Source of the DNA: an uncultured bacterium
GTDB lineage: Bacteria > Bacillota_A > Clostridia > Oscillospirales > Oscillospiraceae
Length of the DNA: 11,352 bases
NCBI GenBank assembly: GCA_945917385.1
Contig: CAMEHJ010000017.1
Span: 1 to 11,352 of the forward strand
Reading direction: 5' to 3'
Shown: positions 1 through 6,208 of the stretch, in pieces
Layout of the letters: each line of letters opens with the position of its first letter
Position numbering within the stretch: position 1 is the first letter of the stretch
Made by a program: the position numbers and the translations under genes
Notes under the pieces: generated by a model
Seen by the model: the letters and a program-made list of their open reading frames with translations, nothing else
What the model was told of the DNA's origin: nothing
Database searches by the model: none

Positions 1-73
1 CGCTGACAGCTCCCCCGGAGGGGGAGCCAAGTGGAGTATCCCGTTATTATCAAGTGGGGTATCCCGTTATTAT
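1..73 (+). repeat. End of an intergenic palindromic repeat with a 23-bp tandem duplication
   Basis: The window opens inside a repeat. Positions 9-16 and 20-27 form an 8-bp perfect stem with a 3-nt loop (GGA). Positions 1-12 (CGCTGACAGCTC) recur at 10462-10473, and the motif GGAGCCAAGTG recurs near 10545. Positions 28-50 and 51-73 are a contiguous direct duplication of a 23-bp unit beginning CAAGTGG and ending TTATTAT, with one mismatch. The following TGAGAAA (74-80) also matches the right copy at 10573-10579. No coding region is visible here. It is most likely one end of a MITE-like or other noncoding repeat that continues left of the window. Confidence 0.7.
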
Positions 74-101
74 TGAGAAACTAAGTTTTTTGACAAGACG
101 G

Positions 102-133
102 AAAAATCCGGCACCTTTCGATGCCGGATTTTT
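102..133 (-). terminator. Bidirectional intrinsic terminator of the LUD-cupin operon
   Basis: A perfect 12-bp stem (102-113 pairing with 122-133, arms AAAAATCCGGCA and TGCCGGATTTTT) encloses an 8-nt loop. Read on the minus strand, the stem ends in a run of T about 30 bp downstream of the cupin stop codon, which is the expected place for the end of that operon. The A/T-rich stem ends mean it could also stop plus-strand transcription. Confidence 0.85.
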
Positions 134-160
134 AACGTTTTAGTTTGAACAGGGGGGATA

Positions 161-517
161 TTACGCGGTGTAGACGATGAGAGCGATCATCTCAAGCGTC
201 TCACTGCCGGTGTTTTTGATGGAGTGACCCTCGCCGTCAAAGACGATGGTGACGTCGCCGGCGTGAACGTCGATAAGCTTGCCGTTGTCGCTGTACTCAC
301 CGTCGCCCTTGAGTATGTAATATATCTCGCTGTCGCCCTTGTGGATGTGCCAGCCGAGGGATCTGCCCGGCTCAATATAGACGTGGTTGAAAAGCCTGCC
401 CTTGCCGGACAGCTCGTCCACGGAGTTTGTTATCTGGCGCATATACAGCTCACCGTCGCCGTCAAAAAACTGTTTTGTAAAGCTCTTGCGCTCGTCGTTT
501 CTTCTGACAATGCTCAT
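161..517 (-). CDS. Small single-domain cupin protein
   Basis: A 118-residue single-domain cupin. Cupin motif 1 is intact: G51, H57, H59, E64 and G71 have the G-x5-H-x-H-x4-E-x6-G spacing. Motif 2 is present with G87, H98 and N102, but the usual Pro is Phe93. The three His and one Glu should bind a divalent metal. The fold does not reveal the reaction; relatives include isomerases, dioxygenases and sugar or small-molecule binding proteins. An upstream in-frame ATG at 541 would add eight residues and overlap the preceding gene. The start at 517 is preferred because a GGAGG lies at 525-529, 7 nt before it. It follows the LUD gene after 13 bp, so the two are almost certainly co-transcribed. There is no signal peptide, so it is cytosolic. 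The family call is firm and the function unknown. Confidence 0.85.
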   Translation of the reverse strand: MSIVRRNDERKSFTKQFFDGDGELYMRQITNSVDELSGKGRLFNHVYIEPGRSLGWHIHKGDSEIYYILKGDGEYSDNGKLIDVHAGDVTIVFDGEGHSIKNTGSETLEMIALIVYTA

Positions 518-530
518 TTTTCCACCTCCA

Positions 531-1118
531 TCAATATCCAAGCTTCTCGTCTATAAGCACGACCTCGGTCTCCATGCCTATCATGGGCATCATGAGCACC
601 GTCATCGCGCGGCAAATACGCTCCGGCGAGCGGCAGTCATGGCATTTGCCGTCGATTTTACAGGGGATATTATAGGGGAAACGCTTGCCGTTTTCGACGG
701 CGGCGATGCTGCGGGAGCGGTCGAAGGCGGCGTTCATGTCCTCGACTATCTTGCTTATGCTGCTCACGATGAACACCTTTTTGTGGCCGAACACCTGGTT
801 TGCGATGCGGTTGCCGCGCCCGTCAATGCTGACGATCTCTCCGTTTTCGGTGATGGCGTTTGCGCTGCTGAGATAGATGTCCGCGTGCGCGGCCTTTTCA
901 ATGGTCTCGCTGCCGGCAACGCGCCAGTGCCAGAAAGCGCTGCCCTCGGGCAGCATCTCATATATGCCTATACTTTCAAGGGTCATGCTGCCGCCGAAGC
1001 CCACGGTCTGCCCCGCACAGGCATCTTTCAGATACTCCGCCGCCTGTGCGCCGGTTGCAAAGTGTTTTACGGCAAAGCCGCGAAGCTCAAGATTCTTTAC
1101 GGTTTTTTCAATATTCAT
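531..1118 (-). CDS. LUD (DUF162/LutC-YkgG-like) domain protein with C-terminal Cys cluster
   Basis: A 195-residue protein covering a single LUD domain. Recognisable family segments are VGFGGSMTLESIGI (residues 39-52), NAITENGEIVSIDGRGNRI (87-105) and the KVFIVSSISKIVEDM strand-helix (114-128). LUD proteins include LutB and LutC of the lactate utilisation complex, but many short stand-alone anaerobe members have no assigned role. Near the C-terminus, Cys153, Cys159, Cys162 and Cys169 form C-x5-C-x2-C-x6-C, a plausible iron-sulfur or zinc site. I recall similar Cys patterns in other short LUD proteins. The start is supported by GGAGG with a 5-nt spacing. The gene has its own promoter (1151-1180) and is followed by the cupin gene. 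No lutA or lutB partner is visible, so a lactate role should not be assumed. It is probably cytosolic. Confidence 0.82.
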   Translation of the reverse strand: MNIEKTVKNLELRGFAVKHFATGAQAAEYLKDACAGQTVGFGGSMTLESIGIYEMLPEGSAFWHWRVAGSETIEKAAHADIYLSSANAITENGEIVSIDGRGNRIANQVFGHKKVFIVSSISKIVEDMNAAFDRSRSIAAVENGKRFPYNIPCKIDGKCHDCRSPERICRAMTVLMMPMIGMETEVVLIDEKLGY

Positions 1119-1150
1119 AAAAGCCTCCGTTTTGTTATTTTGTTTTTTAC

Positions 1151-1180
1151 ATTATACAGTCAAAACGGGGGCTTTGTAAA
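1151..1180 (-). promoter_or_regulatory. Promoter of the LUD-cupin operon
   Basis: On the minus strand TTTACA (1175-1180, 5 of 6 to the -35 consensus) is separated by 18 bp from a perfect TATAAT (1151-1156). Transcription should start near 1144, giving a leader of about 25 nt before the LUD ATG at 1118. The -35 box directly abuts the stop codon of the nucleotidyltransferase gene, so the LUD-cupin pair can be transcribed independently of it. Confidence 0.7.
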
Positions 1181-2200
1181 TCATAAATTTAAGGCTTCGA
1201 TAAGTTCCTTTGCCGACAGCGCAAGTTCCGAGGCAAATTCCGCGTCACTTGAATCGACGCTGATGTGCACGGCCGAGCGGTTTCGGAGCGGCGCAATGCG
1301 CAGCTTAAATCGGTCGGTGTCAAGAGTGAGGCCGTCGGAGTAGTCGGCGCCCATGTCGAGAAAAAGCTCGGACAGTGCGCCCATAAGCTCTGCGCGGCTG
1401 CGGCAGTCGCAGTCGATGCCGTCCTCGCAGCAGTCGTCGGGCGCGTCGTCAACAGAACTCCGGCGAAAGCTTTCGGGCAGGTCGAGCCTGAGCTTGCCGG
1501 AGAGCGCGTCCGAGCAGCAGCGGTAGTAGCTTGCGGGGCTGCCCACGTCACACCAGTAGCCGGGCAGAGAAAGCCCGATAAGCGTCTCGCCACGGCGCAT
1601 GAGCGCGGGGAACAGATCCTTCGCGAAGTCATAGGGGGTGTTTTCGGGAACAAGCTCCATCGCGCGCGGCGACACGGCATAGATGCCGGTATTCACAAGG
1701 TCGGTCACAACGTGCGGCCAGTCCGGCTTTTCAACAAAGCCGCGGATGCGAAAGTGCTCATCCGTCACCGCAAGCCCGTAGCTCAGAGGCTCCGGCTCAT
1801 GATGCAGCGCGAGCGTCACCGCTGCGCCGCGCTCCTTGTGCTCAAGCATCAGCGCTTTCAGCTCAAAGTCGCAGGCCGCGTCCCCGCTGATAACAAGAAA
1901 ATCCTCGCCATCGCAGAAGTCCAGACAGTTTTTGACGCCGCCCGCAGTTCCGAGCGGCTCCGACTCTATGCGGTACTGCATGGATACGCCGAAGCGGCTC
2001 CCGTCGCCGAAGTACGCCATTATATCTCCCGCGCGGTATCTCAGCGCGGCGCATATCTCGGTAAAGCCGTTTTCGCGCAGCAGATTGACTATATGCTCCA
2101 TCATCGGCCTGCCGAGCAGCGGCACCATGGGCTTCGGAGTATCGCCCGTGACCGCTCGAAGCCGGGTGCCCATGCCGCCGGCCATTATTATCGCTTTCAT
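1181..2200 (-). CDS. Sugar-1-phosphate nucleotidyltransferase with a phosphomutase-like C-terminal domain
   Basis: A 339-residue protein. Residues 1-235 are an NTP_transferase domain of the mannose-1-phosphate guanylyltransferase / glucose-1-phosphate nucleotidyltransferase type: GGMGTRL signature (8-14) with KP (23-24), GDxxxD-like SGDAACD (105-111), EKP (157-159) and the WCDVGSP segment (216-222). It should join an NTP and a sugar 1-phosphate into an NDP-sugar for glycan synthesis; base and sugar cannot be read from the sequence. An acidic Cys-rich linker (240-267) follows. Residues 268-339 then resemble the last domain of alpha-D-phosphohexomutases: a helix, a DGLTL strand, RFKLRIAPLRNRSAV in the place of the phosphate-binding loop, and a final helix. 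I recall roughly 780-residue fusions of nucleotidyltransferase, beta-helix and phosphomannomutase in Clostridia, and this protein looks like such a fusion without its middle. The phosphate-binding loop is degenerate, so mutase activity is not expected. The start has GGAGG with a 5-nt spacing. Confidence 0.85.
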   Translation of the reverse strand: MKAIIMAGGMGTRLRAVTGDTPKPMVPLLGRPMMEHIVNLLRENGFTEICAALRYRAGDIMAYFGDGSRFGVSMQYRIESEPLGTAGGVKNCLDFCDGEDFLVISGDAACDFELKALMLEHKERGAAVTLALHHEPEPLSYGLAVTDEHFRIRGFVEKPDWPHVVTDLVNTGIYAVSPRAMELVPENTPYDFAKDLFPALMRRGETLIGLSLPGYWCDVGSPASYYRCCSDALSGKLRLDLPESFRRSSVDDAPDDCCEDGIDCDCRSRAELMGALSELFLDMGADYSDGLTLDTDRFKLRIAPLRNRSAVHISVDSSDAEFASELALSAKELIEALNL

Positions 2201-2349
2201 TACTGCCTCCGATTAAGGGTGAATTAGCATTTATACAGCTTATTATCTTCAAATATACAGAAATTATTTATTGTAAATTGCGCCGGGGCTTGGTATAATA
2301 TAATATCTATTATTATGGGTTACTGTCGATGAATTGGAGGTTTGCCCGA
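2201..2349. promoter_or_regulatory. Divergent intergenic region with plus-strand promoter
   Basis: This AT-rich stretch lies between the divergent nucleotidyltransferase and gdpP genes. On the plus strand TTGTAA (2271-2276) lies 17 bp from TATAAT (2294-2299), which carries an extended -10 TGG (2291-2293). A second overlapping TATAAT is at 2299-2304. This probably drives the gdpP-to-ftsH unit, with transcription starting near 2306-2311. On the minus strand only a weak -10 (TATAAA at 2230-2235) without a good -35 is visible for the nucleotidyltransferase. The gdpP ribosome binding site GGAGG is at 2336-2340. Confidence 0.65.
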
Positions 2350-4338
2350 ATGAATAGAACGCTCAGACGTCTTGCCGAGCCGGGGGCCAAGGTGCATTTG
2401 TTCATCCTTGCGGCATTCGCGGCGGCAACGCTGTTTTTCGGAATGTACGAGCTTGCGGCGGCAGAGTGCGCCGCAGTGCTGATTCTGATTATACTCACTT
2501 TTGTCGCGAAAAAGCGCAGAGAAAAGAAGCTGAGAGAGTATATTGAGTCCGTCACCTACGAGACGGAAAACGCAAAGAGCAGTACGCTGATGAATTTCCC
2601 GCTGCCGATTGCGGTGTTCAGGCTCAACGACGCGCGCATCGTTTGGGGCAACCAGATGTTCTTTGATATGTGCGGAACGCCGGACACCCGCATCGACGTG
2701 AGCATTACCGACATCATGCCGCAGTTTTCCGGGAAATGGCTGCTTGAGGGCAAGACCTGCTACCCCACCCTGCTTGAGATAGGCGGCAGAAAATATCAGC
2801 TGCACGGAAACCTCATCCGCTCGGAAAGCGAAGAGGACAGCGACGCTTTCATGGGTATTACCTACTGGGTGGATGTCACGGAATATGACGATATCCGCAT
2901 CGAGTATGAAAAGACACGGCCGGTCGCCGGCATCGTTATCATCGACAACCTCGATGAGATGTGCAAAAACCAGCCCGACAGAATAAAAAACGACATCCGC
3001 GACGCGGTTGAGGATAAGCTCCACCAGTGGTGCGGGGAGTTTTCCGGAATTCTGCGCCGCTACGACCGCGACAGATATCTCGTGCTGCTTGAGCGGCAGT
3101 ACCTTGAAAAACAGAAGGAAAATAAGTTCTCGGTCGTAGAGGATATGCACAAGGTCGTAAGCCCCTCCGGCGTTGCCGCATCCATAAGCATAGGACTCGG
3201 CGTGGATGGCGCAAACCTCACGGAGACACTCCAGTTCGCGGATAAGGCGGGCGAGCTTGCACTCTCGCGCGGCGGCGACCAGACCGTTATCAAAAACCGC
3301 ATGAGCTTTGAGTTCTACGGCGGGCGCGGACTTGAGGTCGAGCGGCGTACCAAGGTCAAGTCCCGCGTCATGGCAAATACGCTTATCGAGCTGATGAAGG
3401 ATTCCTCAAAGGTCATCGTCATGGGACACCGCTACGCAGACCTCGACAGCGTCGGCGCGGCGGTCGGTGTGTGTGCGCTGGCGAGGCTCCTGAACGTCAA
3501 ATACAGCATCGCCATCGACATGAACAGCAACGCCTCGCGCCAGCTTATTGATATGGTCAGAAAAGAACCTGAGTACAAGGACGTTTTCATAAGTCCGCAG
3601 GACGCCATGCTGAAGGCCGACGGCAGGACACTGCTTGTGGTCGTTGACACGAACAGACCCGAACAGGTGGAGGACGAGGACCTGCTTATGAGCTGCAACC
3701 GCGTCGCCGTCATCGACCACCACCGCGTCGCGGCGACCTACATCCACAATGCGGCGCTCGGCTTTGTCGAGCCTTACGCCTCCTCCGCGAGCGAGCTTAT
3801 TACCGAGATACTTCAGGAGGTGCAGGACGCACCCGACATTCTCCGCTGTGAGGCGGAGGCGCTGCTCGCGGGGATCGTTCTCGACACCAAGAGCTTCACC
3901 ATTCGCACCGGCGAGCGTACCTTCGACGCCGCCGCCTGTCTCAGACGGCTCGGCGCGGACACCACCGCGGTCAAACGTATGTTCCAGACGGATATGCAGG
4001 ACACGGTGGCAAAGTACAGAATCCTCCAGACGACGGAGCTTTACAGAAAGGTCGCCGTGGCGGCACCGGAAGAGCCGCAGAACCGCACCGTCGCCGCGCA
4101 GGCGGCGGATGAGCTGCTGAACATCTCCGGGGTGGACGCCTCGATAGTAGTGGCACCGGACGGAAAGGGCGGCTCCTTCGCGTCGGCAAGGTCGATAGGA
4201 GAGCTTAACGTTCAGCTCATAATGGAAAAGCTGGGCGGCGGCGGCAACCGCAGTGTTGCGGCGGCGCAGTTCAGGAATGTGCCGCTTCAGGAGGCACTTG
4301 AGAGAGTTTACGCAGCAATAGACGACTACCTCGGCTGA
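2350..4338 (+). CDS. gdpP: GdpP-type cyclic-di-AMP phosphodiesterase (membrane, PAS, degenerate GGDEF, DHH/DHHA1)
   Basis: A 662-residue protein, close to the roughly 655-660 residues usual for GdpP. Two membrane segments (about 16-33 and 36-53) are followed by a PAS-like region (78-185), a degenerate GGDEF domain (189-318) with YDRDR where the cyclase signature would be, and a DHH/DHHA1 phosphodiesterase. DHH landmarks are GHRYADLD (359-366), VVDTN with Asp433, DHH at 456-458 and VLDT with Asp512; these Asp/His residues bind two metal ions. The family hydrolyses c-di-AMP to pApA, so it should control osmolyte and cell-wall signalling from the membrane. One oddity is that the DHHA1 GGGGH motif reads GGGGN (629-633). 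The ATG at 2350 is preferred to an in-frame ATG at 2329 because GGAGG (2336-2340) sits 9 nt before it. It is the first gene of the housekeeping run and ends 30 bp before rplI, the usual Firmicute order. Confidence 0.92.
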   Translation: MNRTLRRLAEPGAKVHLFILAAFAAATLFFGMYELAAAECAAVLILIILTFVAKKRREKKLREYIESVTYETENAKSSTLMNFPLPIAVFRLNDARIVWGNQMFFDMCGTPDTRIDVSITDIMPQFSGKWLLEGKTCYPTLLEIGGRKYQLHGNLIRSESEEDSDAFMGITYWVDVTEYDDIRIEYEKTRPVAGIVIIDNLDEMCKNQPDRIKNDIRDAVEDKLHQWCGEFSGILRRYDRDRYLVLLERQYLEKQKENKFSVVEDMHKVVSPSGVAASISIGLGVDGANLTETLQFADKAGELALSRGGDQTVIKNRMSFEFYGGRGLEVERRTKVKSRVMANTLIELMKDSSKVIVMGHRYADLDSVGAAVGVCALARLLNVKYSIAIDMNSNASRQLIDMVRKEPEYKDVFISPQDAMLKADGRTLLVVVDTNRPEQVEDEDLLMSCNRVAVIDHHRVAATYIHNAALGFVEPYASSASELITEILQEVQDAPDILRCEAEALLAGIVLDTKSFTIRTGERTFDAAACLRRLGADTTAVKRMFQTDMQDTVAKYRILQTTELYRKVAVAAPEEPQNRTVAAQAADELLNISGVDASIVVAPDGKGGSFASARSIGELNVQLIMEKLGGGGNRSVAAAQFRNVPLQEALERVYAAIDDYLG

Positions 4339-4368
4339 GGCGGTCAGGGATATGAAAGGAGAAACAAA

Positions 4369-4815
4369 ATGAAGGTAATTTTCAACGCAGACGTTAAGGG
4401 AAAGGCCAAGAAGGGCGAGATGAAGGAGGTCTCCGACGGTTACGCACGCAACTACCTCCTGCCCCGCGGGCTTGCGGCCGAGGCCACTGCCGACAACATA
4501 AACGCGCTCAAGCTCAAGGAAAAGGCGAGAGCCGCCCAGATCGAGAAGGAAAAGGCACAGGCCATGGAAAACGCCAAGAAGCTTGAGGGCGTGCAGGTCG
4601 TAGTGCGCGCAAAGGCCGGCTCCAACGGCAAGCTCTTCGGCGCGGTGACCTCTCAGGAGATCAGCAGCGCCCTCAAGGAGCAGTTCGGCATCGAGGTCGA
4701 GAAGAACAAGATTGTTCAGGCCGAGCCGATAAAGAACTACGGCAGCTACACCGTCAAGGCAAAGCTCGGCTATGAGATCAGCGGAAGCGTCAACGTTCTC
4801 GTAGTGGAGGGATAA
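4369..4815 (+). CDS. rplI: 50S ribosomal protein L9
   Basis: A 148-residue protein of the normal bacterial L9 length. The N-terminal rRNA-binding domain carries the family signature [20 protein letters not shown] (residues 14-33). A long charged connecting helix (about 41-75) follows, then the C-terminal RNA-binding domain (about 80-148), with [15 protein letters not shown] near 84-98. L9 binds 23S rRNA at the base of the L1 stalk and helps keep reading frame. The start is supported by AAAGGAG at 4355-4361, 7 nt before the ATG. It lies between gdpP and dnaB, the typical Firmicute arrangement. Confidence 0.97.
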   Translation: MKVIFNADVKGKAKKGEMKEVSDGYARNYLLPRGLAAEATADNINALKLKEKARAAQIEKEKAQAMENAKKLEGVQVVVRAKAGSNGKLFGAVTSQEISSALKEQFGIEVEKNKIVQAEPIKNYGSYTVKAKLGYEISGSVNVLVVEG

Positions 4816-4818
4816 TAA

Positions 4819-4833
4819 ACCGCGCTTCGCGGT
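4819..4833 (+). other. Short hairpin between rplI and dnaB
   Basis: ACCGCG (4819-4824) and CGCGGT (4828-4833) form a perfect 6-bp GC-rich stem with a 3-nt loop (CTT), four bases after the rplI stop. Only a weak T-rich stretch (CTGTTTATGG) follows, so it is more likely an RNA processing site, pause site or attenuator than an efficient terminator. The dnaB ribosome binding site (GGAG at 4843-4846) lies just beyond it. Confidence 0.4.
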
Positions 4834-4855
4834 ACTGTTTATGGAGAAGTAAGCA

Positions 4856-6208
4856 ATGGATGAATTGCTTGGAAAAAGAACTCCGCACTCGGCTGCGGCG
4901 GAGCAGGCCGTCATCGGCTCCATGCTCATCGACTCGCGCTGTGTGCCGGAGGTCATGGAAAAGCTCAAGGCCGACGAATTTTATATAAAGCTCAACCGCG
5001 ACATATACGAGACTATCTACTATATGTTCGCCTACGGCCAGACGATAGACCCCGTCACGGTGCTCGACCAGATGCGCGTCAGGGGCGTATATGACGACAA
5101 CTGCGAGAACTATGTGGCGGAGCTGATGCGTGTTACGCCCACAGCGGCAAACGTCATGGAGTACGCCGGAATCGTCAGTGACCGGGCGCTGCTTCGCAGA
5201 CTGGGCGAGGCGGCGGACGAGATAAACAGCATGGTCTACGAGGGCGCGGGCGAGGCCGATGTCATGCTTGAAGCGGCGGAGCGCAAGATTTATGCGCTTC
5301 GGCAGGGTCGGAATGTCGGCGGTCTGCTGCCGGTTTCGTCGGTCGTGCAGAATGTGTTTGATGAGATGTCCGCCGCGGCGGAGTCGGGAAGCAAGATCCC
5401 CGGCATCCCCACGGGACTGCCCGACCTCGACAGAGTTACGCTCGGTCTTAACAAGTCGGAGCTTATACTCATCGCCGCGCGTCCCGGCATGGGCAAGACG
5501 AGCATCGCGCTCAACATCGCGCTGTACGCGGCGCTGAATCTCAAAAAGACCGTCGCGGTGTTCTCACTTGAAATGTCGCGCGAACAGCTTGTCACAAGAC
5601 TTCTGTCCCGCGCGGCTCTTATCCCGTCGCAGAACCTGCTCACGGGTCAGCTCACCGAGCAGCAGTGGATGAGCGTGTCGGACGCGGCGCAGCAGCTCAG
5701 CATGACGGATATGCGCATCGACGATAACCCTACGCTCACCGTCTCGGAGATGAACGCCCAGTGCCGACGTCTGCCGAACCTCGACCTCGTGGTCATCGAC
5801 TACCTCCAGCTCATGCAGTCGGCGGGCAGCGGACACACCTGGTCAAACGAGAGCCGCACGCAGGCCGTCAGCGACATCAGCCGTATGCTGAAGATTATGG
5901 CGAAGGAGCTGAATGTGCCGGTTATCTGCCTGTCACAGCTCTCGCGTGCAAACGAGTCGAGACAGGATAAGCGCCCCATGCTCTCCGACCTGCGCGAATC
6001 CGGCGCTATCGAACAGGACGCCGACGTTGTCATAGGCTTGTACAGGGATGGGTATTATAATAAGGAAAGCACGGAGCCGAACCTTGCCGAGGCCATCATA
6101 CTCAAAAACCGCAAGGGCTCCACGGGCACGGTGCCGCTGATGTGGCTGCCGGAGTACACGACGTTCAGCTCCTACGAGGGTCACAGAGATGATGACGGAC
6201 GCGGTTGA
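4856..6208 (+). CDS. dnaB: Replicative DNA helicase DnaB
   Basis: A 450-residue protein of typical DnaB length. The N-terminal collar domain (about 8-110) starts with the usual PHSAAAEQAVIGSML segment. A linker leads to the RecA-like C-terminal domain (about 180-445). Walker A is ARPGMGKTS (208-216), the catalytic Glu lies in FSLEM (Glu239), Walker B is LVVIDYLQLM (311-320), and the ICLSQLSRANESR segment (357-369) and the basic KNRKG motif (417-421) that supplies the inter-subunit finger are all present. It should form the hexameric ring that unwinds DNA at the fork. No intein or insertion is visible at the Walker A or later motifs, sites where DnaB inteins occur. The start is supported by GGAGAAG 5-13 nt upstream. 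Its 3' end overlaps tilS by 20 bp, suggesting translational coupling. Confidence 0.97.
   Translation: MDELLGKRTPHSAAAEQAVIGSMLIDSRCVPEVMEKLKADEFYIKLNRDIYETIYYMFAYGQTIDPVTVLDQMRVRGVYDDNCENYVAELMRVTPTAANVMEYAGIVSDRALLRRLGEAADEINSMVYEGAGEADVMLEAAERKIYALRQGRNVGGLLPVSSVVQNVFDEMSAAAESGSKIPGIPTGLPDLDRVTLGLNKSELILIAARPGMGKTSIALNIALYAALNLKKTVAVFSLEMSREQLVTRLLSRAALIPSQNLLTGQLTEQQWMSVSDAAQQLSMTDMRIDDNPTLTVSEMNAQCRRLPNLDLVVIDYLQLMQSAGSGHTWSNESRTQAVSDISRMLKIMAKELNVPVICLSQLSRANESRQDKRPMLSDLRESGAIEQDADVVIGLYRDGYYNKESTEPNLAEAIILKNRKGSTGTVPLMWLPEYTTFSSYEGHRDDDGRG

Noticed and set aside
518..541. An upstream ATG (541) as cupin start
   Set aside because: It would overlap the LUD gene's end and place the strong GGAGG inside the coding region; the ATG at 517 has ideal spacing.
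387..1343. A 318-codon open frame on the plus strand, and a similar one at 1265-2227
   Set aside because: Both run opposite to the cupin, LUD and nucleotidyltransferase genes, lack ribosome binding sites and have low-complexity His/Ala-rich translations typical of shadow frames.
2329..2349. An upstream ATG (2329) as gdpP start
   Set aside because: It lacks a ribosome binding site and the GGAGG at 2336-2340 lies downstream of it, positioned for the ATG at 2350.
2914..3303. The GGDEF-like region of GdpP as an active diguanylate cyclase
   Set aside because: The catalytic GGDEF signature is replaced by YDRDR, as in other GdpP proteins, where this domain does not make c-di-GMP.
3406..4968. A long open frame of 520 codons on the minus strand
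   Set aside because: It is antisense to gdpP, rplI and the start of dnaB, all of which have clear family motifs and ribosome binding sites. Its protein resembles no family, and long antisense frames are expected in GC-rich codon usage.
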